Source: DATAOG01 sp963782885
GTDB taxonomy: Bacteria > Pseudomonadota > Alphaproteobacteria > Geminicoccales > Geminicoccaceae
Reading direction: 5' to 3'
DNA length: 64,000 nucleotides
Assembly (NCBI GenBank): GCA_963782885.1
Contig: CAWALL010000014.1
Location: 186,001-250,000, forward strand
The notes under the pieces are model-generated. The model did no database searches. It was given only the letters and a program-made list of their open reading frames with translations, and was not told the DNA's origin. Each line of letters starts with the position of its first letter. The stretch's first letter is position 1. Shown here in pieces: positions 26,092 to 35,891 of the stretch. The translations under genes and the position numbers were made by a program.

Positions 26092-27618
26092 TCACGAGAT
26101 AGCCATCCCCGATGCCGTGGCTTGATCGTTGATCGGCAAAGTGAATTGCACGGTGATGCCTGGCCCGGCGTTCGGGGTGGCCCATATGCGTCCCCCGTGA
26201 GCTTCGACAATCGAACGGCAGATCGATAGCCCCATGCCCATGCCGCCGGGCTTGGTGGTGTAGAATGAGTTGAACAGGCGTTCAAAACTCTCCGGGTTCA
26301 GTCCCGGGCCAGAATCCTGCACGGCGACGAGCACGCTGCCCGATCCATCTTTCCCAGTGCCGATCAGCAACCCGCGCGACCCTTCGCTGACACCGTTCAT
26401 CGCTTCGACGGCGTTGATGATCAAGTTAAGGATCACTTGCTGCAGTTGGACTCGATCTCCTTGAATGAGCGGCAAGCCCTCCGCGAGTTGCGTCTGCACC
26501 GAGACATTGTTTTTCATCACTTCGCCACGGGTCAGGACAATGACCTCAACGATCGCTTCGTTGACCTCCAAGGCATTCTTCCGCGGGGGCTCCTTCCTGA
26601 TGAGGGTACGGATGCGGCCGATGATCTCGGTCGCACGCCTTCCGTCCTTGACGGCACGACCAAGCGCCTGCCGGACCTCGTCCAGATCTGGCGGCTGGGC
26701 ACCCAGCCAGCGCAAGGCCGCCTGGGCATTGGTGACTCCCGCCGCGAGCGGCTGCATGACTTCATGTGAAATCGAGGCCGCCAGCTCTCCCATGGCGGTG
26801 ACCCGGTGGATATGGGCAAGATCCGCCCGCGTCTGACGCAGGGCCTCCTCGGTGCGCTTGCGCGTGGACACGGAGGCGAACAGGGCGGCCAGATCGGCGA
26901 ACGTGATACCGGCGACCGCCAGCGCCAGGGTGACGCGACCCGGGTTCGGATCCACGATGGAGGACGCCCACGCGGAGGAGTGAGCGGTGAAGATGGCGGC
27001 CCCCATCCCGGTGTAGTGCATGCCGGAAATGGCGATGCCCATGACGATGGCGGCGGCGAGCTTCTGCCCAGGGTCCGTGGTTCGGAACACCAGCCACAGC
27101 GCCGCCGTCGCCGCGCCGATCGCGATGATCACAGAGAGCGCGACCCACAGGCGGTCGTAGCTCAATTCGACGGCCCCGGTCTCGAGCCCGCACAGAATGC
27201 CGTCCGGCCCCCGCATGGCCGCCATGCCGGTGTAGTGCATGGCGAGGATGCCGAGCCCCATGAAGACGCCGCTGAGGACGAGGCGGGGGCGCGATACGCC
27301 CGGGCGACTGATGACGTAGAAGCCGCCGCTCGTGATCAAGATCGCCAGCATGAGGGAAAGGACGGTCAAGCCGACATCGTAGGAGACCGGCCACGGCAGC
27401 ACGAAGGCGAGCATGCCGACGAAGTGCATCGACCATATGCCGCCTCCCATGGTGAGCGCGGCCGCCGCCAGCCAGATGCGGCGCGTGGATCCTTGGGCCA
27501 GCGGCACGCGTCCGCCGAGATCCAGGGCCGTGTAAGACGCGAAGCCAGCGACCAGGATGGACAGGGCAACGAGATACGGATCGTATGTTCCGGTAACGAC
27601 CATCGGGATCGTCCCCAT
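26092..27618 (-). CDS. MHYT-domain membrane sensor histidine kinase
   Basis: Predicted 508-residue kinase. The N-terminal MHYT sensor has seven hydrophobic segments with MHFVGML, then MHYTGMAAM and MHYTGMGAAIF; in this family these may bind a metal and sense O2, CO or NO. The kinase region has an H-box (ISHEVMQPLAAGV), N-box (LNLIINAVEAM), DSGPGLNPE, FYTTKPGG and GMGMGLSICRS. It is of the class ending without a receiver domain, so a separate regulator is needed and none is adjacent. I chose the start at 27618; a longer in-frame start at 27852 adds residues without family match, and 27603 is also possible. Confidence 0.83.
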   Translation of the reverse strand: MGTIPMVVTGTYDPYLVALSILVAGFASYTALDLGGRVPLAQGSTRRIWLAAAALTMGGGIWSMHFVGMLAFVLPWPVSYDVGLTVLSLMLAILITSGGFYVISRPGVSRPRLVLSGVFMGLGILAMHYTGMAAMRGPDGILCGLETGAVELSYDRLWVALSVIIAIGAATAALWLVFRTTDPGQKLAAAIVMGIAISGMHYTGMGAAIFTAHSSAWASSIVDPNPGRVTLALAVAGITFADLAALFASVSTRKRTEEALRQTRADLAHIHRVTAMGELAASISHEVMQPLAAGVTNAQAALRWLGAQPPDLDEVRQALGRAVKDGRRATEIIGRIRTLIRKEPPRKNALEVNEAIVEVIVLTRGEVMKNNVSVQTQLAEGLPLIQGDRVQLQQVILNLIINAVEAMNGVSEGSRGLLIGTGKDGSGSVLVAVQDSGPGLNPESFERLFNSFYTTKPGGMGMGLSICRSIVEAHGGRIWATPNAGPGITVQFTLPINDQATASGMAIS

Positions 27619-27864
27619 TTCGGGGACGAGCGAGGCACCATCCGAGACATGGCAACCGACATTCCCCGGATGCCGGCTCCTGACGAGTAGGATGCGCCAC
27701 GCAAGGGCAATTGACAAGTTCGATGTGCCACCACCAGCCGCCAGAACCCCGCGCAGCCGTGGCTGGACGCCCGAAGCCGGCGTTTGGGTGGCGATCGGCT
27801 GTGCTCGGATCATGAATGCGCGCACCTCGTCTGTCGGATGGCAGTCGTTCATCGCTCCGGCTCC

Positions 27865-27984
27865 TCATGCCGGGAACGGCGGCCAACGTAGCCGCAGGCC
27901 GTCGATGCGACGCAGGATCTTGGCGAACAGGACCCGCGGCACTGCCACCTCGGCCAGCTGGAACACCACGTATCGGCCGTGGCG
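27865..27984 (-). pseudogene. IS1380-family transposase, last 40 codons
   Basis: RHGRYVVFQLAEVAVPRVLF, then AKILRRIDGLRLRWPPFPA and TGA at 27865-27867. This is the C-terminus of the same transposase family as the 39414 element but a different copy. It abuts the helix-turn-helix fragment upstream. Confidence 0.7.
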
Positions 27985-28009
27985 CGCCGAGCGCCGCCTC
28001 GGGCACCGG

Positions 28010-28222
28010 CTTCAGGGCAGTACGCCTAAGCCTTGCGCGTTGCCGCTCAGGCGGCCGCTGCTGCGCTTGATCGGTGTTCTCCGACCAGGCCGCCTTGACC
28101 TTCTCAGGGTTCCACGCGCCGTCCGCCTCGCGCCTGATTCGACCTGCCTTCTCGGCCCGGCGCACCGCCGTCTCGCTCACTTCGAGCTGCCGGGCGAGCT
28201 CCCGATTGCTGGTCCTGGCCAT
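28010..28222 (-). pseudogene. Helix-turn-helix protein fragment (phage-like)
   Basis: From the ATG at 28222: RTSNRELARQLEVSETAVRR, AEKAGRIRREADGAWNPEKV. This is a small DNA-binding start of the kind seen in phage regulators or terminase small subunits. After about 70 codons it runs into IS1380 sequence. The native C-terminus is missing. Confidence 0.5.
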
Positions 28223-28308
28223 TCATAGATCCGGCGTGTAGTCAAGGATTAAGTAACTGATTCCGATCGTCTTTTTGACTTGCTTTCTGTTGCGGAGCGA
28301 GCGTTCAT

Positions 28309-28573
28309 GTGCCCGATCAAGTAGATCGACGGAGTGCCGAAGATGAACCCCAGGATATCGAAGAAGACCACCAAGTCAACGACGATGCGCTAGCTGCCTT
28401 TGTCGCCAGGAAGGCCGAGATCGACACCACGCTTACTCGGCTCCAGGCGCTGAGTGACGATCACTTCGGCTACAGCCCCCGACGAGGTGAGCTGGGACCA
28501 CGTGGGCACCCTTGGTTACTACGCCGAGCTGCTGAAGCGGGTCACCAACTCCGCCTTCAAGGAGGGCGAGCCA
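28309..28573 (+). pseudogene. Small conserved hypothetical protein, frameshifted and cut by IS110
   Basis: Frame from the GTG at 28309 (NDDALAAFVARKAEIDTTLT, RLQALSDDHFGYSP) continues, after a one-base shift near 28477, as DEVSWDHVGTLGYYAELLKR and VTNSAFKEGE. This matches a small (about 75-90 residue) alphaproteobacterial hypothetical protein pattern. The end meets an IS110 remnant at 28571. Function unknown. Confidence 0.5.
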
Positions 28574-29305
28574 GGCCGCGAACTCCCGCCCACTACGAAA
28601 GACCTCGGGGTCAGGAACGGTGGCGACAATGGCCGTGGCGATCAGCGGCCCGATACCCGGAATGGTGGTGAGCCGCCGGCTGACCGGGTTGGCGTTGTGC
28701 CAAGCAGCGATCCGGCCTCGACCTCGGCGATACGCTTCCCGACGTCCTCGAGCTGAGCGGCGAGAAGCCGGACGACTTGGCGTGCTGGCTCCGGCACACG
28801 CTGACCTTGCTCCATGCTCGCCAAGAGCAGTGGCACGTTCCAGGGGCCTCGCGCCGCAACGAGGCCGAATTCCGCCAGGTGCCCGCGCACAGCATTGATC
28901 AGCTGCCTTCGCTGCCGGACCAGCAGCTCGCGCGCCCGGTGCATCAGCAGGGCCGACTGCTGGTCTTCGGTCTTGACCGGCGCGAAGCGCATGGACAGCC
29001 GCGTCACCGCCTCGGAGATGGCAGCGGCGTCGGCGGCGTCGTTCTTCCCACGCTTCACGTAGGCCTTGACGTACTGCGGCGGCATGAGCCGCACTTCATG
29101 CCCGAGTGCCCGCAGCTCGCGGCCCCAAAAGCGCGCTGTGGCGCAAGGCCTCCATGCCGATCAGGCAGGCTGGCAGCGAAGCGAAATAGGTGATGATCTG
29201 GGGACGCCGGAGGCGGCGCTTGACGACGACGCGGCCTGCCTCGTCCACGCCGTGGATCTGGAAGACGTGCTTGGCCAGGTCGAGGCCAATCGTTGTAATC
29301 TCCAT
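28571..29305 (-). pseudogene. IS110-family transposase, frameshifted and truncated
   Basis: Starts at the ATG at 29305 (MEITTIGLDLAKHVFQIHGV, first catalytic Asp). It shifts frame near 29140 to RLMPPQYVKAYVKRGKNDAA (the NDAADA motif) and again near 28700 to PLIATAIVATVPDPEVFRSG, then stops at the junction 28571 inside the C-terminal Transposase_20 domain. The leader upstream of its start carries a perfect stem (separate entry). Confidence 0.85.
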
Positions 29306-29379
29306 GGTGGATGGCTCCTGTTGGGTGACTTCGACAGCCACCAGCTTGGCACAGCGATGCCGTGAGGGGGCCATCCACC
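29306..29379 (-). ncRNA. Structured leader of IS110 transposase gene (three-way junction)
   Basis: Read on the minus strand, GGTGGATGGC (29379-29370) pairs perfectly with GCCATCCACC (29315-29306), whose last base abuts the ATG. Inside are two hairpins: GGCA/TGCC (29361-29348) and GGTG/CACC (29342-29324). The AGGA just before the 3' arm is the likely ribosome binding site. The shape matches the leader at 62379-62444. It may control translation or belong to the element's bridge RNA; this is inference. Confidence 0.55.
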
Positions 29380-29398
29380 CCATCAGATCCCGGTGGGC

Positions 29399-30838
29399 TC
29401 ACGCGCCGGGGCCGCAGTCCAGGCAGTACGGCACCACCTCGGGTCCCATGCGCAGCTGCCGCTCAAGATTGCGCAGGCCGGTGCGCACGGCCTCCTCGAT
29501 CACCGGATGGTAGTAGGGCAGCGCCAGCATCTCGGGCACGCTCAGCCCCTGCTGCGCCGCCCAGGCGAGCAGGTGAGCGAGGTGCTCGGCACCCGGGGCA
29601 ATCATCTCCGCGCCGAGGAACAGGCCCGTGCCGTGCGCCCCGTACAATCGCGACAGGCCCCGGTTCCGGTTGATCACCCGGCTGCGGCCCTGATCCTCGA
29701 ACGAGACCTCGCCGATAGCGTGATCAACTCGGTTCGCCTGCAGCTCTCGCCAGGATCTGCCCACCGTCGCGATCTGCGGCTCGGAGAACACGATGCCAAG
29801 CGGCGCACGCCGGCGCTGCGCGCGCACCTCCGGCCAGCCTCCAGCGTTGGCGCCGGCGATCTTGCCCTCATCCGCCGCCTCGTGCAACAGCGGCACGTCG
29901 TCGGCCGCGTCGCCGGCGATGAACACGTGGCTGTCGCCGCACTGGCCGGTGAAGCGGTCGAACACCGGCACGCCCTTGTCGTCGAGCTCGAGGCTGGTGT
30001 TCTCCAGTCCCAGCCGATCGACGTTGGGGCGTCGGCCGGTCGCGGCGAGCAGACACGCGAAGCGCTCGGTGCGCTCGCGACCACCCTCATCCTCGAATAC
30101 CACCTCGACCTCATCGCCGTGGCCCTGCACCGAGCCCACCTTGGCGTCCGGATCGAACGGAAACTCGGCCGCGAACGTCCTGGCCGCGTAGTCCCTGACC
30201 GCGGGGTCACTGAGTGGGCCGACCGCGCCGCCCTTGCCGAACAGGCGCATGCGCACGCCGAGACGATGCAGCGCCTGGCCGAGCTCCAGGCCAACGATGC
30301 CGCCGCCAAACACCGCGACCGACTCGGGCAGATCCTGCCAGTCGAACACGTCGTCGCTGGTCGCGAGCAGGTCGCCGGCTGCCGCGAGCGACGACGGGTA
30401 GACCGGCCGGGAGCCGGTCGCGATCAGGATCGGCCCGGCGGTTACCACCGTATCGTCGCCGACCTGCAGGCGGTGGTCGTCGATGAAGCGCGCATGTCCC
30501 GCTACGCGATGCTCCGGCGGGAAGTCCTCGACCACCTGGAGCACCGAGCCGACGAAATCATCGCGCAGGGCACGCACGCGCGTCATCACCGCCCTGCCGT
30601 CGACCCGTGCCGGCCCGGCAGCGATCCCGAATACCGGCGCTTCGCGCACGGCGTGCGCCGCCTCGGCCGCGGCGATCAGCAGCTTGCTCGGCATGCAGCC
30701 GACCCGGGCGCAGGTGGTGCCGCCCGGCCCCTCTTCGATCAGCACCAGCCGGTCGGTATGCTCGCGCACCATGCGATAGGCGGCGAGCCCGGCGGTCCCG
30801 GCGCCGATGATCGCGACCTCCACCTTGCGCTCCGCCAT
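29399..30838 (-). CDS. Dihydrolipoamide dehydrogenase-like flavoprotein
   Basis: Predicted 479-residue class I pyridine-nucleotide disulfide oxidoreductase. An FAD loop (VEVAIIGAGTAGLAAYRMVR) is followed by the redox-active disulfide in GGTTCARVGCMPSKLLIAAA, an NAD loop (ESVAVFGGGIVGLELGQALH), HVFIAGDAADDVPLLHEAAD, and a dimerisation domain with YYHPVIEEAVRTGLRN carrying the His-Glu pair. The family includes E3 of 2-oxoacid complexes and mercuric/glutathione reductases. No 2-oxoacid dehydrogenase genes are adjacent, so the partner is unknown; the Cys-(4)-Cys and active-site HP-E pair are intact. It precedes no operon partner on its strand. Confidence 0.88.
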   Translation of the reverse strand: MAERKVEVAIIGAGTAGLAAYRMVREHTDRLVLIEEGPGGTTCARVGCMPSKLLIAAAEAAHAVREAPVFGIAAGPARVDGRAVMTRVRALRDDFVGSVLQVVEDFPPEHRVAGHARFIDDHRLQVGDDTVVTAGPILIATGSRPVYPSSLAAAGDLLATSDDVFDWQDLPESVAVFGGGIVGLELGQALHRLGVRMRLFGKGGAVGPLSDPAVRDYAARTFAAEFPFDPDAKVGSVQGHGDEVEVVFEDEGGRERTERFACLLAATGRRPNVDRLGLENTSLELDDKGVPVFDRFTGQCGDSHVFIAGDAADDVPLLHEAADEGKIAGANAGGWPEVRAQRRRAPLGIVFSEPQIATVGRSWRELQANRVDHAIGEVSFEDQGRSRVINRNRGLSRLYGAHGTGLFLGAEMIAPGAEHLAHLLAWAAQQGLSVPEMLALPYYHPVIEEAVRTGLRNLERQLRMGPEVVPYCLDCGPGA

Positions 30839-30930
30839 GCCTGCCCCTCTCGCTAAGAATGGCACGATCGAGCCAGAAGCGGTCCATCAGTGAAGGCGGT
30901 CGATATAAACCAGTCTCGACTCATCTTCCG

Positions 30931-33159
30931 TCACCTTTGCAATTTATCCAGCGTGATTGGCAGGTCGCGGACGCGCTTGCCGGTGGCGTGATAGACCACA
31001 TTGGCGATCGCGGCGGCGACGCCGACGATGCCGATCTCCCCGATCCCCTTGACGCCGAGCGGATTGCTGTTGTCCGGCTCGTCGACGAAGATGACTTTGA
31101 TGTCGTGCACGTCGGCGTTCACCGGCACATGATATTCAGCGATGTTGGCATTCATGATGCGGCCGAATTTGTGATCGATCAGCGTTTCTTCATGCAGCGC
31201 CATGCCGATGCCCCAGACCACGCTGCCCAAAATCTGGCTGGTCGCGGTCTTGGTGTTCAGGATGCGCCCGGCCGCAACCGAGCTGACGACCCGCGTGACG
31301 CGGACCACGCCGAGCTGCTCGTCCACTCTCACCTCGGCAAAGATCGCCGCGTGCGTGTTGTTTGCGCGTGAGGCGTCATGGCCGGGGTCGGTGGTTTTCT
31401 CCTGCTCGATGCGGTCGACCGCGCCGTGGCGCATGACATCGGCGATCGACACAGTGCGCGAGGCGTCGCGCTTGCTCACGAGCCTGCCGTCTGAAAGCGC
31501 GACCTGATGGGGCGCGGCATTCGCGAGCGGCGAATTCGGCATCTGCCGTGCTAGACGCAACAGTTCGTCGCGGATCGCGTCGGCTGTCGTCACGATTCCG
31601 TTCGATACCGAGGCCGCGATCCACGATCCGCCTTCGACCGGCGATTGCGGCAGACTCGAGTCGCCCAGCTTCACGCTGATCTTGTCGAGCGGCAGCCCGA
31701 GCATGTCGGCGGCGACCTGCGCCATGATCGTGTAAGTGCCGGTGCCGATGTCGGACGTCGCGCACGCCACCTCGGCCTGACCGTCGGCGGTGAGCACGAT
31801 CCGCACCGTAATCGGCACCTGCAGCGCCTCCCAGACGCCCGTCGCCATGCCCCAGCCGACGAGGTCGCTGCCATCGCGCATCGACCGCGGCTCGGGGGTG
31901 CGCTTGTCCCAATCGAACGCCTCCGCACCCTGGCGGTAGCATTCCCGCAGCGCCTTACTGCGGTAAGGCCGATCATCGTGCTGGTCGCGATCCGAATAGC
32001 ACCGCAGGCGAAGCTCGAGCGGATCGAGCCCGAGCGCCACCGCGAGCTCGCCCATCGCGCATTCGAGCGCGTAGACGGCGCTGGCGGCGCTGGGGGCGCG
32101 CATATCGCACGAGGTCGCGAGATCGAGCCGCGCAAGCTTGTGCTCGTATTTCGCATGGGCGCATTTGTAGAGCAGACCGGACCAGCCGGTCTCCTGCCGA
32201 TAGTGGTCCTCGTATTGCGACGTCACCGTGACCGCATCGTGTGTGATCGCGTCCAGCGTTCCGTCGGCGTTTGCACCAATAGCGATGCGCTAAATCATGG
32301 CAGGCCGGTAACCCAGCCCATACATCTGCTGTCGCGTCAGCACGACCCGCACCGAACGCTGAAGCGCGCGCGCCGCGAGCACCGCCAGCACCACCTCAAA
32401 CTGCGGGCGCAGCCCTGAGCCGAATCCGCCGCCCATGAACGGCGACATGACCCGCACATCTTCCGGCTTCATGCCAAAGACACTGCACAGATACTTCTGC
32501 ACGTTTTGCACGCCCTGGGTCTTGTCGTAGACCGTGAGCTTGCCGTTGCTCTCGAAGATCACCGTCGAGGCGAAGAGCTCCATCGGGTTGTGATGCTCGA
32601 TCGGAATGCAATACTCGCCCTCGTGGCGCACTGCGGCCGCAACGAGCGCCTGCTCGGGTGCGCCGCGCGCCTTCGGAAGCGCGAACATGGCCTCGAACGG
32701 ATTTGTCGGAGGCTTCGGCGGTACGGCCTGGTCGCGCTGCCGATAGACGTCCGTGACGTGCGCTTCCTTGTCGTATTCCACCCGGACCAGTGAGGCCGCG
32801 AAGCGCGCGATCTCCGACGTTTCGGCGACGACCAGCCCGATCGGCTGGCCGTTGAACATAATCCTGCCGTCGTACAGGGGCCGGAACGGCGACCCCGATG
32901 GGGCCACCTCGTCCTTGTAGGCTTGATCGTTGTCCGGCATGGGCGGACGGTTTTCGTGCGTCAGCACGGTGAGCACGCCCTCGACACGCATGGCCGCGCT
33001 GGTGTCGATCCGCGTGATGCGGCCCTTCGCGATGGTCGAGCAGATGACGCTCGCATGAGCGAGCCCGGGCACGTTGAACTCGGCGGCATACTTTGCGGCG
33101 CCGGTGACCTTGGCGTGTCCGTCGACCCGGGAGGTGGCGGTTCCGATGTAGGGTGCCAC
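30931..33159 (-). pseudogene. Molybdenum hydroxylase large subunit (PaoC/CoxL-like) with internal TAG
   Basis: One continuous frame of 742 codons broken only by TAG at 32290-32292, in MI-stop-RIAIGANADG where family members have Gln. The N-terminal part has TATSRVDGHAKVTGAAKYAA and VMSPFMGGGFGSGLRPQFEV. The C-terminal part has EGGSWIAASVSNGIVTTADA, GRILNTKTATSQILGSVVWG and NPLGVKGIGEIGIVG, where the Glu of GEIG is the catalytic base. GTG start at 33159, 7 nt after the FAD subunit. It would bind the molybdopterin cytosine dinucleotide cofactor and oxidise aldehydes or N-heterocycles. With a true stop it is inactive; readthrough or sequencing error are alternatives. Confidence 0.85.
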
Positions 33160-33165
33160 GTTTGC

Positions 33166-34182
33166 TCACGCGATCTTCTTGTTGGACTGCGACTGCGGCG
33201 TGCCGCGCGCCGCCTGCGACAGCGCGCGGACGATCGCTCGGCGCGCGAGATCGATCTTGAACGTGTTGTGCCCGAAGCCCTTGGCTTCGCCCAGGACCAG
33301 ATCGGCTGCCTCTGCAAACGTCGCCTCGCTGGCGGCACGGCCGCCAAGCGCCGCCTCTGCCTGCGGGTTGCGCCAGGGCTTGTGTGCGACGCCGCCGAGC
33401 GCGAAACGCGCCTCTTTGATGACGCCGCCCTCGAGCTCGAGGCCGACCGCGACGGATACAAGCGCGAACGCATAAGAGAGCCGGTCGCGGATCTTGAGAT
33501 AGGTGTAATTGGTCGCAAACCCCTGCGCAGGCAGCTCGATCGAGGTCACGAGTTCATCCGCATCGAGGTTGGTCTCGTGCTGCGGCGTATCGGCGGGGAG
33601 CCGGTGAAAGTCCGCAAACGCGATGACGCGCTCGCCGCGCGGGCCCATCACATGGACCTTGGCCTCCAGCACCGCCAGCGCCACGCACATGTCCGAGGGA
33701 TGCACCGCGATGCAGGCGCCGCTCGTGCCCAGGATCGCGTTCATGCGGTTGAGGCCATCGATGGCCGAGCAGCCGCTGCCTGGCTCGCGCTTGTTGCAGG
33801 GCGTCGCAATATCGTAGAAGTAAGGACAGCGCGTGCGTTGCAGGAGATTGCCGCCCGTTGAGGCCATATTGCGCAATTGCTGCGACGCCCCGGCCAGGAC
33901 CGCGCTCGACAGCACCGGAAAGCGCTGCTCCACGAGCGGGTGATAGGCAAGATCGGAATTACGGACGAGTGCGCCGATGCGGAGCCCGCCTTCGGCGGTT
34001 TCCTCGACCTTGTCCAAGGCTAGCCTCGAGATGTCGATCAGCTTAGCCGGGCGCTCGACATTCATCTTCATCAGATCGACCAGATTGGTGCCTCCAGCGA
34101 CGAATTTCGCCGCCGGGCTTGCGGCGATCTGGCGAACCGCGTCGGCGACATTGCTGGATCGCGAGTACTCGAAGCTGATCAT
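33166..34182 (-). CDS. Molybdenum hydroxylase FAD subunit (PaoB/CoxM-like)
   Basis: Predicted 338-residue FAD-binding subunit. AKFVAGGTNLVDLMKMNVER and NMASTGGNLLQRTRCPYFYD are the two flavin-binding motifs, followed by a C-terminal CO_deh_flav_C domain. The Cys-rich stretch CPYFYDIATPCNKREPGSGC resembles PaoB of E. coli, which carries an extra [4Fe-4S] cluster. The ATG overlaps the stop of the 2Fe-2S gene by four bases (ATGA). It forms a three-gene operon with the 2Fe-2S and molybdenum subunits, passing electrons from the Mo site via Fe-S to FAD. Confidence 0.9.
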   Translation of the reverse strand: MISFEYSRSSNVADAVRQIAASPAAKFVAGGTNLVDLMKMNVERPAKLIDISRLALDKVEETAEGGLRIGALVRNSDLAYHPLVEQRFPVLSSAVLAGASQQLRNMASTGGNLLQRTRCPYFYDIATPCNKREPGSGCSAIDGLNRMNAILGTSGACIAVHPSDMCVALAVLEAKVHVMGPRGERVIAFADFHRLPADTPQHETNLDADELVTSIELPAQGFATNYTYLKIRDRLSYAFALVSVAVGLELEGGVIKEARFALGGVAHKPWRNPQAEAALGGRAASEATFAEAADLVLGEAKGFGHNTFKIDLARRAIVRALSQAARGTPQSQSNKKIA

Positions 34183-34640
34183 GACCGCTCCATCGCCTGC
34201 TGGATTGCTGCGACAATGTTCGAGTACGCACCGCACCGGCAGATGTTGCCGCTCATCAGCTCGCGAATTTCGGCTACGGTCTTGGCCTTGCCTTCGGCGA
34301 TGAGGCCCGCGGCCGAACAGATCTGGCCCGGTGTGCAATAGCCGCACTGGAACGCATCGTGGTCGATGAACGCCTGCTGTAGCGGATGGAGGGTTCCATC
34401 CTGCGCCAGCCCTTCGATCGTGGTGATGCTGGCGCCATCCTTCATGACGGCCAATGTCAGGCACGAGACGACGCGCCGGCCATCGACGAGCACGGTGCAG
34501 GCCCCGCACTGGCCTTGGTCACACCCCTTCTTCGTGCCGGTAAGGTCGAGATTCTCGCGTAGCACGTCGAGCAGCGACTGCCGCAGATTGATCTCGAGCT
34601 GCCGCATCTGCCCATTGACGGTTAGCTGTACGCTCGCCAT
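34179..34640 (-). CDS. Molybdenum hydroxylase 2Fe-2S subunit (PaoA/CoxS-like)
   Basis: Predicted 153-residue protein with two [2Fe-2S] domains. The plant-ferredoxin-type motif is GCDQGQCGACTVLVDGRRVV (with a fourth Cys in SCLTLA) and the helical domain has FQCGYCTPGQICSAAGL and NICRCGAYSNIV. The start at 34640 has GAGGAG about 9 nt upstream. Unlike E. coli PaoA no Tat signal is seen in the chosen frame, so the enzyme is predicted cytosolic. First gene of the operon. Confidence 0.92.
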   Translation of the reverse strand: MASVQLTVNGQMRQLEINLRQSLLDVLRENLDLTGTKKGCDQGQCGACTVLVDGRRVVSCLTLAVMKDGASITTIEGLAQDGTLHPLQQAFIDHDAFQCGYCTPGQICSAAGLIAEGKAKTVAEIRELMSGNICRCGAYSNIVAAIQQAMERS

Positions 34641-35170
34641 CGCGAAACACTCCTCAGCACTCGTGGCGGCCTTCGTCGTGTCCGCCGGTATTGTGACGAG
34701 CCAGGCTGCGCTGCCGGCGAGCCGCAGCACGGGGCGACAGACCGTTCGTGTGTCAGAATGATCCGTTCCGGTGGGCGTAGCCGCAGCCGCTGCAGCCTCG
34801 TGCTCGCTGTTGTCGCGCAAAAACCATGCCTGGCGCCTCCCGGGCGAGCCATCGCCGGACCACCCGTCGGCGGGCCTCATGGCACCTCGATCGAGGACCT
34901 GCATCCTTTCCCCACCCTCTTTTGTACACCGATGCCAGACATGGCTCGATCGCCTCGAGAAATCTGATCCGGTGAGGGACGAGCTGCGCGGGAGATCCTG
35001 CAGTGACCCTGCGCGCTATCGCGCGCCAAGCCGAGTTAAGTCTGGTGAAGATAGGTAAATCGCGGTAACGGCGCTTCAGCTGAGCAGCAGCCGATCGAAG
35101 CTGATACGCACAGCAAAACATCTGATCCGTGATAGTCTTTTGAAGACCGGGTGTAGCGAAGCACGCCGCT
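34641..35170. other. Upstream region of molybdenum hydroxylase operon
   Basis: About 530 bases with no recognisable gene on either strand; open frames here have no family resemblance. It probably contains the operon promoter on the minus strand, but I see no confident -35/-10 pair. Confidence 0.45.
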
Positions 35171-35891
35171 TCACGGCCGAAGGCGGATGGCAGAACGCTG
35201 GCCAACTTCCCGACGGATGCCGCCAGCAGCAAAGCGCATAGCGCGAAGCGTGATGAGCCGAGCGGCCATACGCGGCGGTCGTGATCCGGAAGGTCCGGCC
35301 TGGGTCACACGAGCGGTGGTCGCGGCGGACACCGCCGATTTCTGCTCTTTGATCCGGAAGCGGCCGTCCAAAACGCATGTATTCTTCAAGGCCCGCCTGA
35401 TTTCACTGTACCCGAAGTTTGCCGCCAGCATCCCGAGCGCCGCGACCAGGATTCCCTGCGCCTGCTCCTGCCGCACCGGCCGTCCTCCCCAGCCTTGCCG
35501 CATTGCCCATTCCCGCACGCTACGCTGCAGTCCGACCACGTGCCAGACGCATGAGCCTGCCGGGCTGCTGATCCCGCCCAACGCCGCCATCGCTTGGTGC
35601 ACCTGACGGCGTGCATGAAGCTGCCGCTCATTAAGCTCGGGCTCGCCTCCTGTGCCCGGCACCCGCAGAATCGGCAGCGCCCGCAGCGGATCCAGCTGGG
35701 CCACGATGAACGACGCCTGAAAGTCCTTCGCCGCGTCATGCATCGCCTCCGTGATCGTCCCCGAGCGCAGCATCTTTCCCAAGGGTGTCCACCGTCCGAT
35801 GATGCACGACGATCCGGCCATCGGGATCCTTCTCACGGACCTCCTCGAGCTCGCGACCGCGCACCTTGTGCGGGTTGATCCGGCGGCTCAT
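35171..35891 (-). pseudogene. DUF6456-like protein, frameshifted
   Basis: Starts at the ATG at 35891 (SRRINPHKVRGRELEEVREK, RIVVHHRTVDTLGK), shifts frame near 35780, and continues MLRSGTITEAMHDAAKDFQA, CVWHVVGLQRSVREWAMRQG, QEQAQGILVAALGMLAANFG. The domain has the pattern of DUF6456 proteins of alphaproteobacteria and their phages. The tail after about 35395 has no match and may be foreign sequence. It overlaps the upstream 71-residue gene by ATGA. Confidence 0.6.

Noticed and set aside
26762..28222. 486-codon frame on the minus strand
   Set aside because: Only the first 70 codons look like a protein; the rest is an out-of-frame reading of the MHYT kinase gene.
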